Positions 35,335 to 41,819 of a stretch of 41,819 nucleotides of DNA are shown piece after piece; the first letter of the stretch is position 1; each line of letters opens with the position of its first letter. This DNA is from an uncultured Shewanella sp. (GTDB taxonomy: Bacteria; Pseudomonadota; Gammaproteobacteria; Enterobacterales; Shewanellaceae), in contig NZ_CANLZC010000045.1 in NCBI RefSeq assembly GCF_947495455.1, positions 1 through 41,819 on the forward strand. Direction: 5' to 3'. The position numbers and the translations under genes are program-made. The notes under the pieces are model-generated. The model saw nothing but the letters and a program-made list of their open reading frames with translations. It was not told the origin of the DNA and ran no database searches.

Positions 35335-36297
35335 ATGTTACAAACAAAATATACCAGTAAATCTGATTTAATTCAAGAAAATGCAAATATTCCCCTACTT
35401 GCAATCATGGCTTTTGTTATTGGGGTGTGTATATCAATAACGCAACTACTATTATCGATAAATACAATAAATACATTGACAGCTAACTCAGATGGCTACG
35501 TTAACAAATCAATGATCACATTAGTAATTTTACTTGTTTTATGTCAGCCATTACTGATCGCTTTTCTCAAAGATACCAAGAATAATATTCACGCATTTAT
35601 TGCAGGGGCATTATTAATAATTATATCACTCGGTAGCATTTACACAGTTCATTATACGATCAGTGATATGGCATCAACATTATCAACAACTGATCAGGAA
35701 AAATTAGATCTTGCGAAGGAAGACAAACAAGCATTTCGAGGTGCCATTTCAAAAGGTGTGGTAACACCTACAAAAAAAGAGCGAACTGAACTTGATGAAA
35801 AAATAAATGGTATCTTAGATCAAAAACCGCAAGCTAAGGATGAGGTTTGGTCTTTTGTTATGAGTATTCTTAGTGAAATAATGGTTATTTTTTGCTTTTT
35901 TATGTCATTTTCTTTTAACTCACAAAAGGAAAAAAAAGATAGTGATGATCAAGGAGGAGGAAACATAAGGAAACAAGAGTGTGAAAATTATCACGCTAAT
36001 TATAATGGAAATTCACAGTTTAATGTGAAAGCGTATAGTGCCGAATCACATAATAAGTTAAATAATCACATGTTTGATTTAGAGTGTGATTATAGTGAAT
36101 CACAGAAAATCTTCAATGATGAGATTGAGAGGAATATATTTAACGCCTCTGTTCAACTTAAAAGCAACGGTATGAGAGTGTCTAAAGCTGCAATAGCTAA
36201 GATCATTAATGTTCCTCGTGAATATTTATCTAAGCAATATTCCAATGAATACAATCAAGCTATTTCAAAGTTTGATCGCTTAACTCACTCGCACTAA
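35335..36297 (+). CDS. membrane protein with C-terminal helix-turn-helix
   Basis: From the ATG at 35335 (AAAAGGAAATCATA upstream) the protein has 320 residues. Four transmembrane helices are predicted (about 20-40, 59-78, 85-105 and 171-194), with a charged segment between helices 3 and 4. The 125-residue cytoplasmic tail ends in a helix-turn-helix-like block at 279-303 (MRVSKAAIAKIINVPREYLSK). That suggests a membrane-bound DNA-binding protein, for example a signal-responsive regulator or an anchor of plasmid DNA at the membrane. An earlier ATG at 35308 lacks a ribosome site. A strong hairpin follows the stop. Confidence 0.6.
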   Translation: MLQTKYTSKSDLIQENANIPLLAIMAFVIGVCISITQLLLSINTINTLTANSDGYVNKSMITLVILLVLCQPLLIAFLKDTKNNIHAFIAGALLIIISLGSIYTVHYTISDMASTLSTTDQEKLDLAKEDKQAFRGAISKGVVTPTKKERTELDEKINGILDQKPQAKDEVWSFVMSILSEIMVIFCFFMSFSFNSQKEKKDSDDQGGGNIRKQECENYHANYNGNSQFNVKAYSAESHNKLNNHMFDLECDYSESQKIFNDEIERNIFNASVQLKSNGMRVSKAAIAKIINVPREYLSKQYSNEYNQAISKFDRLTHSH

Positions 36298-36301
36298 AAA
36301 C

Positions 36302-36330
36302 CTAAAAGGTGGCCTGTGGCCACCTTTTAG
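36302..36330 (+). terminator. hairpin terminator after the membrane-HTH gene
   Basis: CTAAAAGGTGGCC (36302-36314) and GGCCACCTTTTAG (36318-36330) form a perfect 13-bp stem with a 3-base loop, 5 bp after the stop codon. TTTT lies in the 3' arm. It separates this gene from the recombinase-like gene. Confidence 0.6.
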
Positions 36331-36347
36331 CCTCAACGGATCAACAT

Positions 36348-36938
36348 ATGAAAGCTAGAATTTATTTAATAACCAGCCATGACAGTAAAAACTTAGAATG
36401 TCATCAACAGTTAGTTGATGATACAAAATCCATAGGCTATTCGGTAGAAATCTATACAGAAGACTCTTTAGGCGCACAAGAAGACAGACCAGCACTTCTT
36501 GGAATGCTTAATGACTTGCAAAAAGGCGATATTATTATCATAGATAAAATCGGTAATATAAGCAGCTTACCTTTGGCTCATGCTAAGAGCCTTCTCGCCA
36601 AAATTAAAGAAAAAAAAGCCAGATTGTCGATCCCCAATATCATAAACATCTCAAGCGTTGATTCACCTAATAATACTCACGCCCAGCCCCTACTTTTAAA
36701 GGTGTTATTGCAATTATCTATAGATAACTATGACAAACTTGAAAAAAACAAAACACAGGGAAGATTGATCGCAAAAGATACGAGTAAATATAAAGGTCGG
36801 CAAGCAAATACTCATGTGCACAAACGTATTATTGAACTAAGGCCGCACTATTCTATTCGTGAAACTGCAAAATTAGCTCGTTGTAGTGAAGCCCAAGTAA
36901 AGAAAATTTGGAAGTTACATAAAAAAAATAAACTTTAA
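36348..36938 (+). CDS. serine recombinase (resolvase-like) lacking active-site residues
   Basis: From the ATG at 36348 the protein has 196 residues, like small resolvases. The N-terminal fold is clear: RIYLITSHDSKN, then GYSVEIYTEDSLGAQEDRPALLGMLNDLQKGDIIIIDKIG. Ser10 and the Arg of EDRPAL (Arg47) are kept. The Arg two residues before the serine is Ile8, and the DRLSR/DRLGR box reads KIGNISS (67-73), losing the Asp and both Arg. The C-terminal HTH (about 160-192: HKRIIELRPHYSIRETAKLARCSEAQVKKIW) looks intact. It may bind DNA without recombining, as a regulator. The ribosome site is weak. Confidence 0.7.
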   Translation: MKARIYLITSHDSKNLECHQQLVDDTKSIGYSVEIYTEDSLGAQEDRPALLGMLNDLQKGDIIIIDKIGNISSLPLAHAKSLLAKIKEKKARLSIPNIINISSVDSPNNTHAQPLLLKVLLQLSIDNYDKLEKNKTQGRLIAKDTSKYKGRQANTHVHKRIIELRPHYSIRETAKLARCSEAQVKKIWKLHKKNKL

Positions 36939-36970
36939 ACATGTGGATAAGCTGATAAATATGTAATATG

Positions 36971-36991
36971 GTCGGTATATCCGACTTTTTT
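36971..36991 (+). promoter_or_regulatory. GTCGGT...CCGAC site 1: operator and/or terminator
   Basis: GTCGGTATATCCGAC (36971-36985) followed by a T run could end the recombinase-like gene. The same 15-bp palindrome form recurs as GTCGGTTAAACCGAC at 37260-37274, inside a promoter, which points to an operator. It is 20 bp upstream of the winged-helix gene start. Confidence 0.55.
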
Positions 36992-37005
36992 ATTTAGGTG
37001 TACTT

Positions 37006-37257
37006 ATGTATCAAAAAGGGAATTTAAATCGAATTTGGCTCGTTCTAGGTGCGTTAGATGCACTTGAACACCCAACATTACTAAACATTAGTAATGCAAT
37101 TGGAATGCCCAAACCCTCAGTTAATGATATCTTGAAAAAATTACTAGATGGTCAAGTCGCTGGCGTTATTGTAAAAAAAATAGGAACTGAATACAAAATC
37201 ATAGAATGGAATGATTTCAGGCAAGAAATAAATAAAATTTATACAAACAACACTTGA
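37006..37257 (+). CDS. small winged-helix regulator
   Basis: An 83-residue protein resembling an IclR/MarR-like N-terminal winged helix: LVLGALDALEHPTLLNISNAIGMPKPSVNDILKKL, with the recognition helix around PKPSVNDILKK, and a wing (about 50-66) ending in EYKIIEW. No effector domain. It lies between two copies of the palindrome GTCGGT-N3-ACCGAC type, one upstream of itself and one in the promoter of the following membrane gene. This suggests it controls itself and the genes at 37340-39032. Confidence 0.7.
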   Translation: MYQKGNLNRIWLVLGALDALEHPTLLNISNAIGMPKPSVNDILKKLLDGQVAGVIVKKIGTEYKIIEWNDFRQEINKIYTNNT

Positions 37258-37282
37258 CAGTCGGTTAAACCGACCACATAAT
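37254..37282 (+). promoter_or_regulatory. promoter with GTCGGT...ACCGAC operator (site 2)
   Basis: TTGACA (37254-37259), 17 bp, CATAAT (37277-37282). The spacer contains the palindrome GTCGGTTAAACCGAC (37260-37274), matching the site at 36971. The -35 element overlaps the stop of the winged-helix gene. The promoter would drive the membrane genes that start at 37340. Confidence 0.7.
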
Positions 37283-37339
37283 AAGCTTAACCTTCATGAT
37301 TTAGCTGTGCATGAATTCATTAAAAATAAAGGAATTTTT

Positions 37340-37714
37340 ATGAAAAATGTAAATAAGCTTATAGCTAAACAAACAGAAAACGATGAATTCAAAAGTTGCT
37401 CAATTGATGACTCTTTACCTTCTTTACAAGGCACATTTTTTATAGTTTCATGCCTGATTGCTGGAATAACCATTGCAGGCGTTCTTATTGCTGGCAATGA
37501 AATAATTCATCAAGAATCTGCTGGAAAAGTGATTAGTATTATCTCGATAGATAAAGGAGCCAGAGTCGAGACAACTGAAGGAGTTTACTTTACAAAAGAA
37601 TTATTTAATCTTTCTATTGATACAGAAATGCTTCTTGTTAGAAAAAATATAACTCCACCCTCTTTATGCAATAAGTCACAAACGCAGTGCAGCAGGTTAA
37701 TAGGTAATAAATAA
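37340..37714 (+). CDS. single-pass membrane protein, paralogue A
   Basis: From the ATG at 37340 (AAAGGAATTTTT upstream) the protein has 124 residues: a polar cytoplasmic N-terminus, one transmembrane helix (about 31-52) and an exported domain of about 70 residues. The exported domain contains RVETTEGVYFTKELFNLS and ends with a Cys-X6-Cys pair (Cys110, Cys117). It is clearly related to the next gene in this domain but not in the N-terminus. Function unknown. It is the first gene after the operator-promoter at 37254. Confidence 0.65.
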   Translation: MKNVNKLIAKQTENDEFKSCSIDDSLPSLQGTFFIVSCLIAGITIAGVLIAGNEIIHQESAGKVISIISIDKGARVETTEGVYFTKELFNLSIDTEMLLVRKNITPPSLCNKSQTQCSRLIGNK

Positions 37715-37792
37715 GCCAAATATTCCCCCCACCAAAAAGTGTAAGGCTCAAAGAATATTTATACGCTAATTCATTAAAAAAAAGGGATTTCT

Positions 37793-38203
37793 ATGAATAA
37801 TGTAATTAACCTACCCACTCAACCGACTAAAAGTAAAACAGAAAAAGCTATAGAATTAATAAAAGATATTTTTATTCCAGATAGCTCAGATGACCCATTT
37901 GAGCACTATCAACACCTATTTTTGTTAATTTTCGGTCTAATTTCGATCCCCGCAGCTATATGGTTTTGTATAAATACATTACTTACAAGCAGCGAAGCAA
38001 TTATTAGCTACCAACCTGCTGGAAAGATTCTTAACATGACTCAAACAAAAGAATCCGTAAGGGTTGAAACCACCAAAGGAATTTACTTTACAAAAGAAGT
38101 GTTTAACCTATCGTTTGATACTGAAATGATAATTATTGAACGAAATAAACTCCCTATTGGTTTATGCGATAAATCAAAAATACAGTGCAACTCTTTACTC
38201 TAA
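37793..38203 (+). CDS. single-pass membrane protein, paralogue B
   Basis: A 136-residue protein with one transmembrane helix (about 42-63) and the same exported domain as the gene before it: AGKIL, then RVETTKGIYFTKEVFNLSFDTEM, then LCDKSKIQC with Cys125 and Cys132 again six residues apart. The N-terminal 40 residues are unrelated to paralogue A. AGGGA precedes the ATG. Tandem duplication followed by divergence of the cytoplasmic part is the simplest explanation. Two different partners or a heteromeric complex in the membrane would fit. Family unknown to me. Confidence 0.65.
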   Translation: MNNVINLPTQPTKSKTEKAIELIKDIFIPDSSDDPFEHYQHLFLLIFGLISIPAAIWFCINTLLTSSEAIISYQPAGKILNMTQTKESVRVETTKGIYFTKEVFNLSFDTEMIIIERNKLPIGLCDKSKIQCNSLL

Positions 38204-38276
38204 AAAATCAGATATAAATCTTACAGTTTTATGTGATATTTACAACTTTAAGATAAAAATAGAAGGAACTAAAAAA

Positions 38277-39032
38277 ATGGAATTACTAAATGACTTAATT
38301 AAAGAACCTCATTGGTTAATTTCCACCATTGTATTGATTTTAATAGGTTTGTATTTTATCGCAAAACAGCTTAAATCCATGAAACATGCTGAACATATAG
38401 TTAAAAGAGGACAATTTGAACCTTTGAGACAAGATGTCCTAAACGAAGCCATTAATGATGCTCAAGAAAAAGGTAACAAAGACCAATTTTTACAACTCCT
38501 AACTCAAATAAGACAAACTTATGGCCATGATGGAGTTAAGCTTGGGCATCTATATTGGATTTGGCGGATGATTGAAGAGGATGAGTTAAACCCTAAGCAT
38601 ATTCCTGATTTTAATTTTGAATTTTTACCACTAAAAAAGTCAGTATTAAACGAAGCTGTTAAAGATGCAGAAAGTCAAGGCAATAAAGAACAGTTTTTGA
38701 AATTATTGGAACAAATTATAAGCACACATGGCAACAATAATTTAAAAATGGGACACCTCAAATGGATCTGGGACATGATTGAAATTAACGATCTTGAGCC
38801 AATGAATATCCCAGCTTTCAGCTCTAAAAAAACTATAAGGCCAAAAACAATCAATCATAAACTACCTGAACTAACAACGGGTTTTAAAGGAGTTAAAAAG
38901 CACTATCTATATGGCTTTGTATTTTTAGTTATATTCTCATTAATATTCAATTGGAGTTTCAATGAGTTATTAGTAGGTTTTCTCATTTATACAATTATTG
39001 ATTTTTTATTCGCAAATAAACAAGAGAAGTAA
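38277..39032 (+). CDS. membrane protein with a tandem 66-residue repeat
   Basis: From the ATG at 38277 (AGAAGGAACT upstream) the protein has 251 residues. One transmembrane helix lies at about 13-29 and two more at about 209-226 and 229-247. Between them is a soluble region made of two copies of a repeat (47-112 and 116-181). Each copy carries the pattern VLNEA--DA---GNK-QFL-LL-QI and then G--LKWIWDMIE or its equivalent, followed by L-P--IP-F. Repeat spacing is 69 residues. Helical repeats of this kind often bind proteins. It follows the two paralogous membrane genes and is probably in their operon. No family recognised. Confidence 0.65.
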   Translation: MELLNDLIKEPHWLISTIVLILIGLYFIAKQLKSMKHAEHIVKRGQFEPLRQDVLNEAINDAQEKGNKDQFLQLLTQIRQTYGHDGVKLGHLYWIWRMIEEDELNPKHIPDFNFEFLPLKKSVLNEAVKDAESQGNKEQFLKLLEQIISTHGNNNLKMGHLKWIWDMIEINDLEPMNIPAFSSKKTIRPKTINHKLPELTTGFKGVKKHYLYGFVFLVIFSLIFNWSFNELLVGFLIYTIIDFLFANKQEK

Positions 39033-39090
39033 ATCCGCCAAGCACCACATACTAATTAAGGGGGGGCTGCTCCCTAACTAAATATCGTTA

Positions 39091-39753
39091 TCATTTTGAT
39101 TTTAAAATAATTTCCCCCTCTTTTTCTTCAACCAAGTAAAGGCCAGTCTCTTTTATAATATCGATTATAGAGGCGCTTTTTTTGGGGTTAACTATCATTG
39201 CGAGGGGCTTTATTTGATTGCCATCACTATCAAAACCTTTCTCTATATCACTCTGATACATATAAATAAAGTTTGATTTTCTGTACTCATTCTCATTTAT
39301 GAAACGACTATCGATTTTCAACTTAATTTTAATATTTTCAAGCAAATCAAATAGATTACGAGCGTCATTTGTCTCTTTATCAAGGTTTTCATGGATCTTC
39401 TTAATCTCAATCAATCTCTGTTCGAGATCACCTTTCTGCTTGCGGCCAATCGCAATAAACCGTTTAAGTTCATTTTTTACCCCTTTATATTCTGGAGATT
39501 TTATTTTTGGCTTTAGATGTCGGACTAAAATTTCATTTCGCCTTTGAGTAGGGATGTATCGGCTACTTTCCGAACAATGCAAGTAAAGATGAAGCAGAGA
39601 ATGCTCAACTAATCCGTTTAGTCGACTTTTGTATGTTTCGTTCAACCCTGAATACCTCAACTGCTCAAAAGAGGGATATTTTATCATTATGAAGCTTGGA
39701 GTGCTATTTTTGCACCAATATGAATAGTGGTGAAATTCACCACTTTTTAGCAT
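39091..39753 (-). CDS. unknown protein with central coiled coil
   Basis: A 220-residue protein read toward the preceding genes (convergent, 58 bp gap). The middle (about 85-145) is Lys/Glu-rich and helical (KQKGDLEQRLIEIKKIHENLDKE), probably a coiled coil. The last 50 residues are beta-rich (KPLAMIVNPKKSASIIDIIKETGLYLV). No catalytic motif seen. The first codons lie in a 19-bp palindrome (39726-39744), so a later start such as the ATG at 39687 is possible, but neither has a good ribosome site. A soluble, cytoplasmic protein is likely. Confidence 0.55.
   Translation of the reverse strand: MLKSGEFHHYSYWCKNSTPSFIMIKYPSFEQLRYSGLNETYKSRLNGLVEHSLLHLYLHCSESSRYIPTQRRNEILVRHLKPKIKSPEYKGVKNELKRFIAIGRKQKGDLEQRLIEIKKIHENLDKETNDARNLFDLLENIKIKLKIDSRFINENEYRKSNFIYMYQSDIEKGFDSDGNQIKPLAMIVNPKKSASIIDIIKETGLYLVEEKEGEIILKSK
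39726..39744. promoter_or_regulatory. palindrome at the start of the 39091-39753 gene
   Basis: AGTGGTGAA-A-TTCACCACT is a perfect 9-bp-arm palindrome around one base, followed by TTTTT on the plus strand. It may be an operator for this gene or a terminator for plus-strand transcription. Confidence 0.4.
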
Positions 39754-39783
39754 TCGCTTTTTGAGCCTTTTTTGCTAAGATAA

Positions 39784-39866
39784 GTGTTCATTTCGAGGCG
39801 TTTCAGCCTCAAATCCCCCGAACACCAAAATCGCGCTACGCACAATCCCTATTATGTTCAATAGGG
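39784..39866. repeat. hairpins at the end of the cassette island
   Basis: GAGGC-GTTTCA-GCCTC (39795-39810) is nested in GTGTTC (39784-39789) and GAACAC (39820-39825). CCCTATT-ATGTTC-AATAGGG lies at 39847-39866. They sit between the coiled-coil gene and the first attC-like site and may be terminators or worn recombination sites. Confidence 0.45.
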
Positions 39867-39890
39867 GCGGAAAGGGGGAAGTTATCTGCT

Positions 39891-39948
39891 TGTTGAACAA
39901 TCGGGATAAGGTCGCGGCTGCACGCGGCCTATCCTTATCTGTTATGTG
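39891..39948 (-). other. attC-like site 2 (degenerate)
   Basis: On the minus strand the end of the 144-residue cassette gene runs directly into CATAACA, then GATAAGG...CGCG, a TGCAGC loop, CGCG...CCTTATC and a GTTCAAC end. The stop TAG is 4 bases from this start, as is common in gene cassettes. The outer boxes pair poorly, so this may be a worn attC. Confidence 0.45.
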
Positions 39949-39951
39949 TTC

Positions 39952-40386
39952 CTACGCAGAAACTTTTAATAAAGGCATGTTAATACCAAAGTGCTGAGCA
40001 GTGAAATAGACGAGCATTACACCAAAGCCAATAAATATAGTGGTTAAAAACCTAAATAAAAGTGCTCTAAAATGCGCCTTACGCTCTATCCTGTTTATAG
40101 CTTTTTCTTCGTCGAGTAATTCTTGCGCCAAATTATGTATGCGCTTATAGCTTTGTCTTACTTCACCTAAGTTTGCAACCCAACCATTATTATTTTGATT
40201 GTCTTTTTGATCTTTAATATCTTTAATATCTCCTTTGTGATAATCAAGATGAGTGTGTATGTTGTTTAACATAGTTTTAGTTAAACTATTAAATTCATCT
40301 GGCTCTTTAGGCTTCGATAATGTTCGTATAGTTTGTACTTTAGATATATATCGGTCAGATAAGTTTTGAAATGGGCGATTTTTCAA
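39952..40386 (-). CDS. cassette-borne membrane protein
   Basis: I choose the TTG at 40386 because AAAGGAGGG lies just upstream of it on the minus strand; an ATG at 40428 would start inside the attC-like site. The protein has 144 residues: a hydrophilic, probably helical N-terminal part (Asp/Lys/Asn-rich around 50-70, an RIHNLAQELLDEEKAINRIERKAHFR stretch near 85-110) and a transmembrane helix near the C-terminus (about 113-131). Function unknown. It is bounded by attC-like sites on both sides, the usual structure of an integron gene cassette. Confidence 0.6.
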   Translation of the reverse strand: MKNRPFQNLSDRYISKVQTIRTLSKPKEPDEFNSLTKTMLNNIHTHLDYHKGDIKDIKDQKDNQNNNGWVANLGEVRQSYKRIHNLAQELLDEEKAINRIERKAHFRALLFRFLTTIFIGFGVMLVYFTAQHFGINMPLLKVSA

Positions 40387-40402
40387 GCTCCCTCCTTTAA
40401 AA

Positions 40403-40456
40403 ACACATGACGCCGCGCTCTGCGGCAAATTTGTCCGGCAGCAGCGCCTTGTTATG
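40403..40456 (-). other. integron attC-like site 1
   Basis: On the minus strand the sequence starts CATAACAAGGCGC, with the TAA stop of the 265-residue cassette gene inside it, and ends GGCGTCATGTG. Between lie GCGCT...AGCGC and CTGC...GCAG stems with an extrahelical G, and the GGACAAATTTG / CAAATTTG segment typical of Shewanella and Pseudoalteromonas attC sites. The right box reads GTCATG where GTTATG is expected, a one-base change that might weaken recombination. Confidence 0.65.
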
Positions 40457-41249
40457 GCTTCTCACACTCAGCACCTTTCATTGAAAAGCTGGTTATAACC
40501 ACGCCTTTGGAATCAACGTATTTCCAGTTTACGACTGTTTCGCTTGCTAAATCACGAAACATTTTCGTACTGGGGTCTGTGCAAAATTTGTTTCGAGAAA
40601 ACTCGGCTATTTTCTTAGCGAACAGCTCATTGTCTATATCTTTTGCGTCGAGAGAATGAAACTGATAAAGAAAGTTAGCACTTTCATTTATATAAGTGAC
40701 CGAGGCCAAATTTGTATGACTATCAATAACAATGGGCGCTTGCCTAGAAATTTTCTCTACCTCTTCTTTAACTATTTTTTCAATTATTTCTTTTGAAGGG
40801 GTTCTCTCTAAAGTATTTTCTTCATTTGTTTGCTGGATGACACGATTTGCATTCCAGCCCCCCCACAAAAAAACAAGCGCTATTATCCATCCGATTAAGA
40901 GTGCTGAATTTATAAAGGGGAAGATTGGCTTTTTGCGATTTGCTTTGGGGACTCGAGCAACAAGGAGACTAATGATTAGAGGAATACCTGAGTAGCCAAG
41001 GAAAAGCACTGAGTATATTGCAAAGCTTCGGGCAGCAGTCATTGCAATAGTGAATTGTTCTCCGTAATTTACGTCCAATACATTGTGACTAATTAAAGCA
41101 TAGATTGAGCAGCTTAATAGAATTTTACCAATGGTCTTTAACAATGCCCTCTCCTTAGTGCTGAGCACTTGCTCTGTAGCCATAACAGCTAATTGAACAG
41201 CAGCAGGATGATCTTCCAGACCGCTTAATTTGATGAAACGAGAGTACAC
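40452..41249 (-). CDS. cassette-borne membrane protein with periplasmic C-terminal domain
   Basis: A 265-residue protein starting with GTG. Three transmembrane helices are predicted (about 38-55, 68-92 and 106-126), then a Lys/Glu-rich linker (140-170) and a domain of about 100 residues that ends DSKGVVITSFSMKGAECEKP. A periplasmic place is likely for that domain; its cysteines near 222 and 262 could pair. The ribosome site is weak, so the true start could be the ATG giving MATEQVL about 22 residues on. The stop lies inside attC-like site 1, as in integron cassettes. Function unknown. Confidence 0.6.
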   Translation of the reverse strand: MYSRFIKLSGLEDHPAAVQLAVMATEQVLSTKERALLKTIGKILLSCSIYALISHNVLDVNYGEQFTIAMTAARSFAIYSVLFLGYSGIPLIISLLVARVPKANRKKPIFPFINSALLIGWIIALVFLWGGWNANRVIQQTNEENTLERTPSKEIIEKIVKEEVEKISRQAPIVIDSHTNLASVTYINESANFLYQFHSLDAKDIDNELFAKKIAEFSRNKFCTDPSTKMFRDLASETVVNWKYVDSKGVVITSFSMKGAECEKP

Positions 41250-41491
41250 TTATGACCCATTGTTGTAAAATCGTTAACTGCTAAAGTAAGCGGTTGATAA
41301 GCATAAAAGTACAAGAGAAAACAGGTGGGTTTATGAAGGGAACCTCTACCAGTGATAACTGGCCTTATCACGGGTGTAGTCTAGCCGGGTTATGGGTGTA
41401 TTCAAATTGGGATAAGCCGTGTAACCAAATTGAGCTTTGTGTACTGCTCACCCCAAATTGGACACTTTTCAGTGAAATGTGCGTAAATCCC
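41250..41491. other. gene-free stretch with a possible IS3-type end
   Basis: A stem TTAACTGCT/AGCGGTTGA with two mismatches that would pair as G-U in RNA lies near 41273-41294. At 41440-41475 TGTACTGCTCACCCC and AAATTGGACACTTTT look like the terminal inverted repeat style of IS3-family elements, but no transposase is present. Overlapping open frames here on both strands lack ribosome sites and I do not call them. Confidence 0.3.
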
Positions 41492-41758
41492 CTAAATAAA
41501 ATCATCTTCTCTGTATCCAAACATTGTTTTCTTGGCAAGATAGATTGAATCAAGTAGTGAATCTTCAGCTATTTTCTGAAGAGCAATACCAACATACAAA
41601 GAGTGAGATGCTAAAAGGGATGGATCATTAAACTCAATATCTAATATTTTTTTGCTTGGTATGTCTCCATGACTTCTTATTGCTAAGGAAAATATATGGC
41701 ACAGTGCTTTTAAGAAATCGTGGGTTGTCTCTTTTCTAAGTTGGGGTATTGCGCCCAT
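41492..41758 (-). CDS. small hypothetical protein
   Basis: An 88-residue, mostly helical protein with no membrane segment or motif that I know (segments FLKALCHIFSLAIRSHG and LLASHSLYVGIALQKIAED). It lies beyond the attC-bounded cassettes and in the same orientation. It could be another cassette gene. Upstream at 41785-41809 is an inverted repeat GTAGACCTTG/CAAGGCCTAC with one mismatch. No strong ribosome site is seen. Confidence 0.4.
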   Translation of the reverse strand: MGAIPQLRKETTHDFLKALCHIFSLAIRSHGDIPSKKILDIEFNDPSLLASHSLYVGIALQKIAEDSLLDSIYLAKKTMFGYREDDFI

Positions 41759-41819
41759 TTCAGCGAAAAGTCCAAACCTTGGTTGTAGACCTTGAAATAC
41801 AAGGCCTACAAAGGAGTGG

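Noticed and set aside
41294..41553. 84-residue plus-strand and 61-residue minus-strand frames that overlap
   Set aside because: Mutual shadows over a region with a possible IS-type end; neither has a good start signal.

Overview
The window looks like most or all of a roughly 42 kb conjugative plasmid from a marine-type gammaproteobacterium (Shewanella, Vibrionaceae or Pseudoalteromonas-like). This rests on an F-type (MPF-F, MOB-F) transfer system, an AT-rich base composition and integron attC-like sites of the kind seen in those groups. Host and completeness are inferences: the first base lies inside a tandem repeat, which would fit a circle cut at that point.

Layout. 1-1440: replication module, with three 116-bp direct repeats (iteron-like), a consensus promoter buried in an inverted repeat, and a RepB/RepE-family (Rep_3) initiator. 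1441-4250: a P1/F-like type Ia partition module on the minus strand (parA, parB, a candidate parS cluster downstream of parB, and an operator-promoter upstream of parA). 4362-5373: three small unknown genes, two of them membrane proteins. 5376-6381: an XRE regulator with divergent promoters around a perfect 15-bp-arm operator dyad. 6382-24066: two single-domain TraY-like ribbon-helix-helix genes, then traA-L-E-K-B-V-C-trbI-traW-U-trbC-traN-F-trbB-traH-G and an unknown periplasmic protein gene. 24192-32781: traD, an unknown membrane gene and traI. TraI is longer than F TraI because of a C-terminal primase/Toprim-like extension that seems to have lost catalytic residues.

32799-33830: a TraM-like gene on the minus strand and, next to it, what I read as oriT. 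It has 13 copies of a GTATTAA heptamer, an IHF-consensus match, hairpins and a 12-base match to the nic core of F oriT as I remember it (CGTGGGGTGTGG). By F logic the plus strand 3' of nic is the leading region and enters the recipient first. That region starts with traT (exclusion lipoprotein) and continues with mostly unknown genes: a periplasmic protein, a hairpin cluster, a membrane protein with a C-terminal HTH, a serine recombinase lacking several active-site residues, a small winged-helix regulator, and a three-gene membrane cassette apparently controlled by paired GTCGGT...ACCGAC operators. After this come a minus-strand coiled-coil gene and a small attC-bounded cassette island with no integrase gene in view.

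How it works together: Rep and Par maintain the plasmid. The XRE repressor and TraY-like proteins probably set transcription of the tra operon. TraI, TraM and TraD act on oriT and feed DNA to the F-type channel and pilus. The leading-region genes would be the first expressed once the second strand is made in the recipient. The most novel-looking parts are the 37.0-39.0 kb operator-linked membrane cassette, the TraI C-terminal extension, the unfused TraY pair and the placement of oriT downstream of traI.
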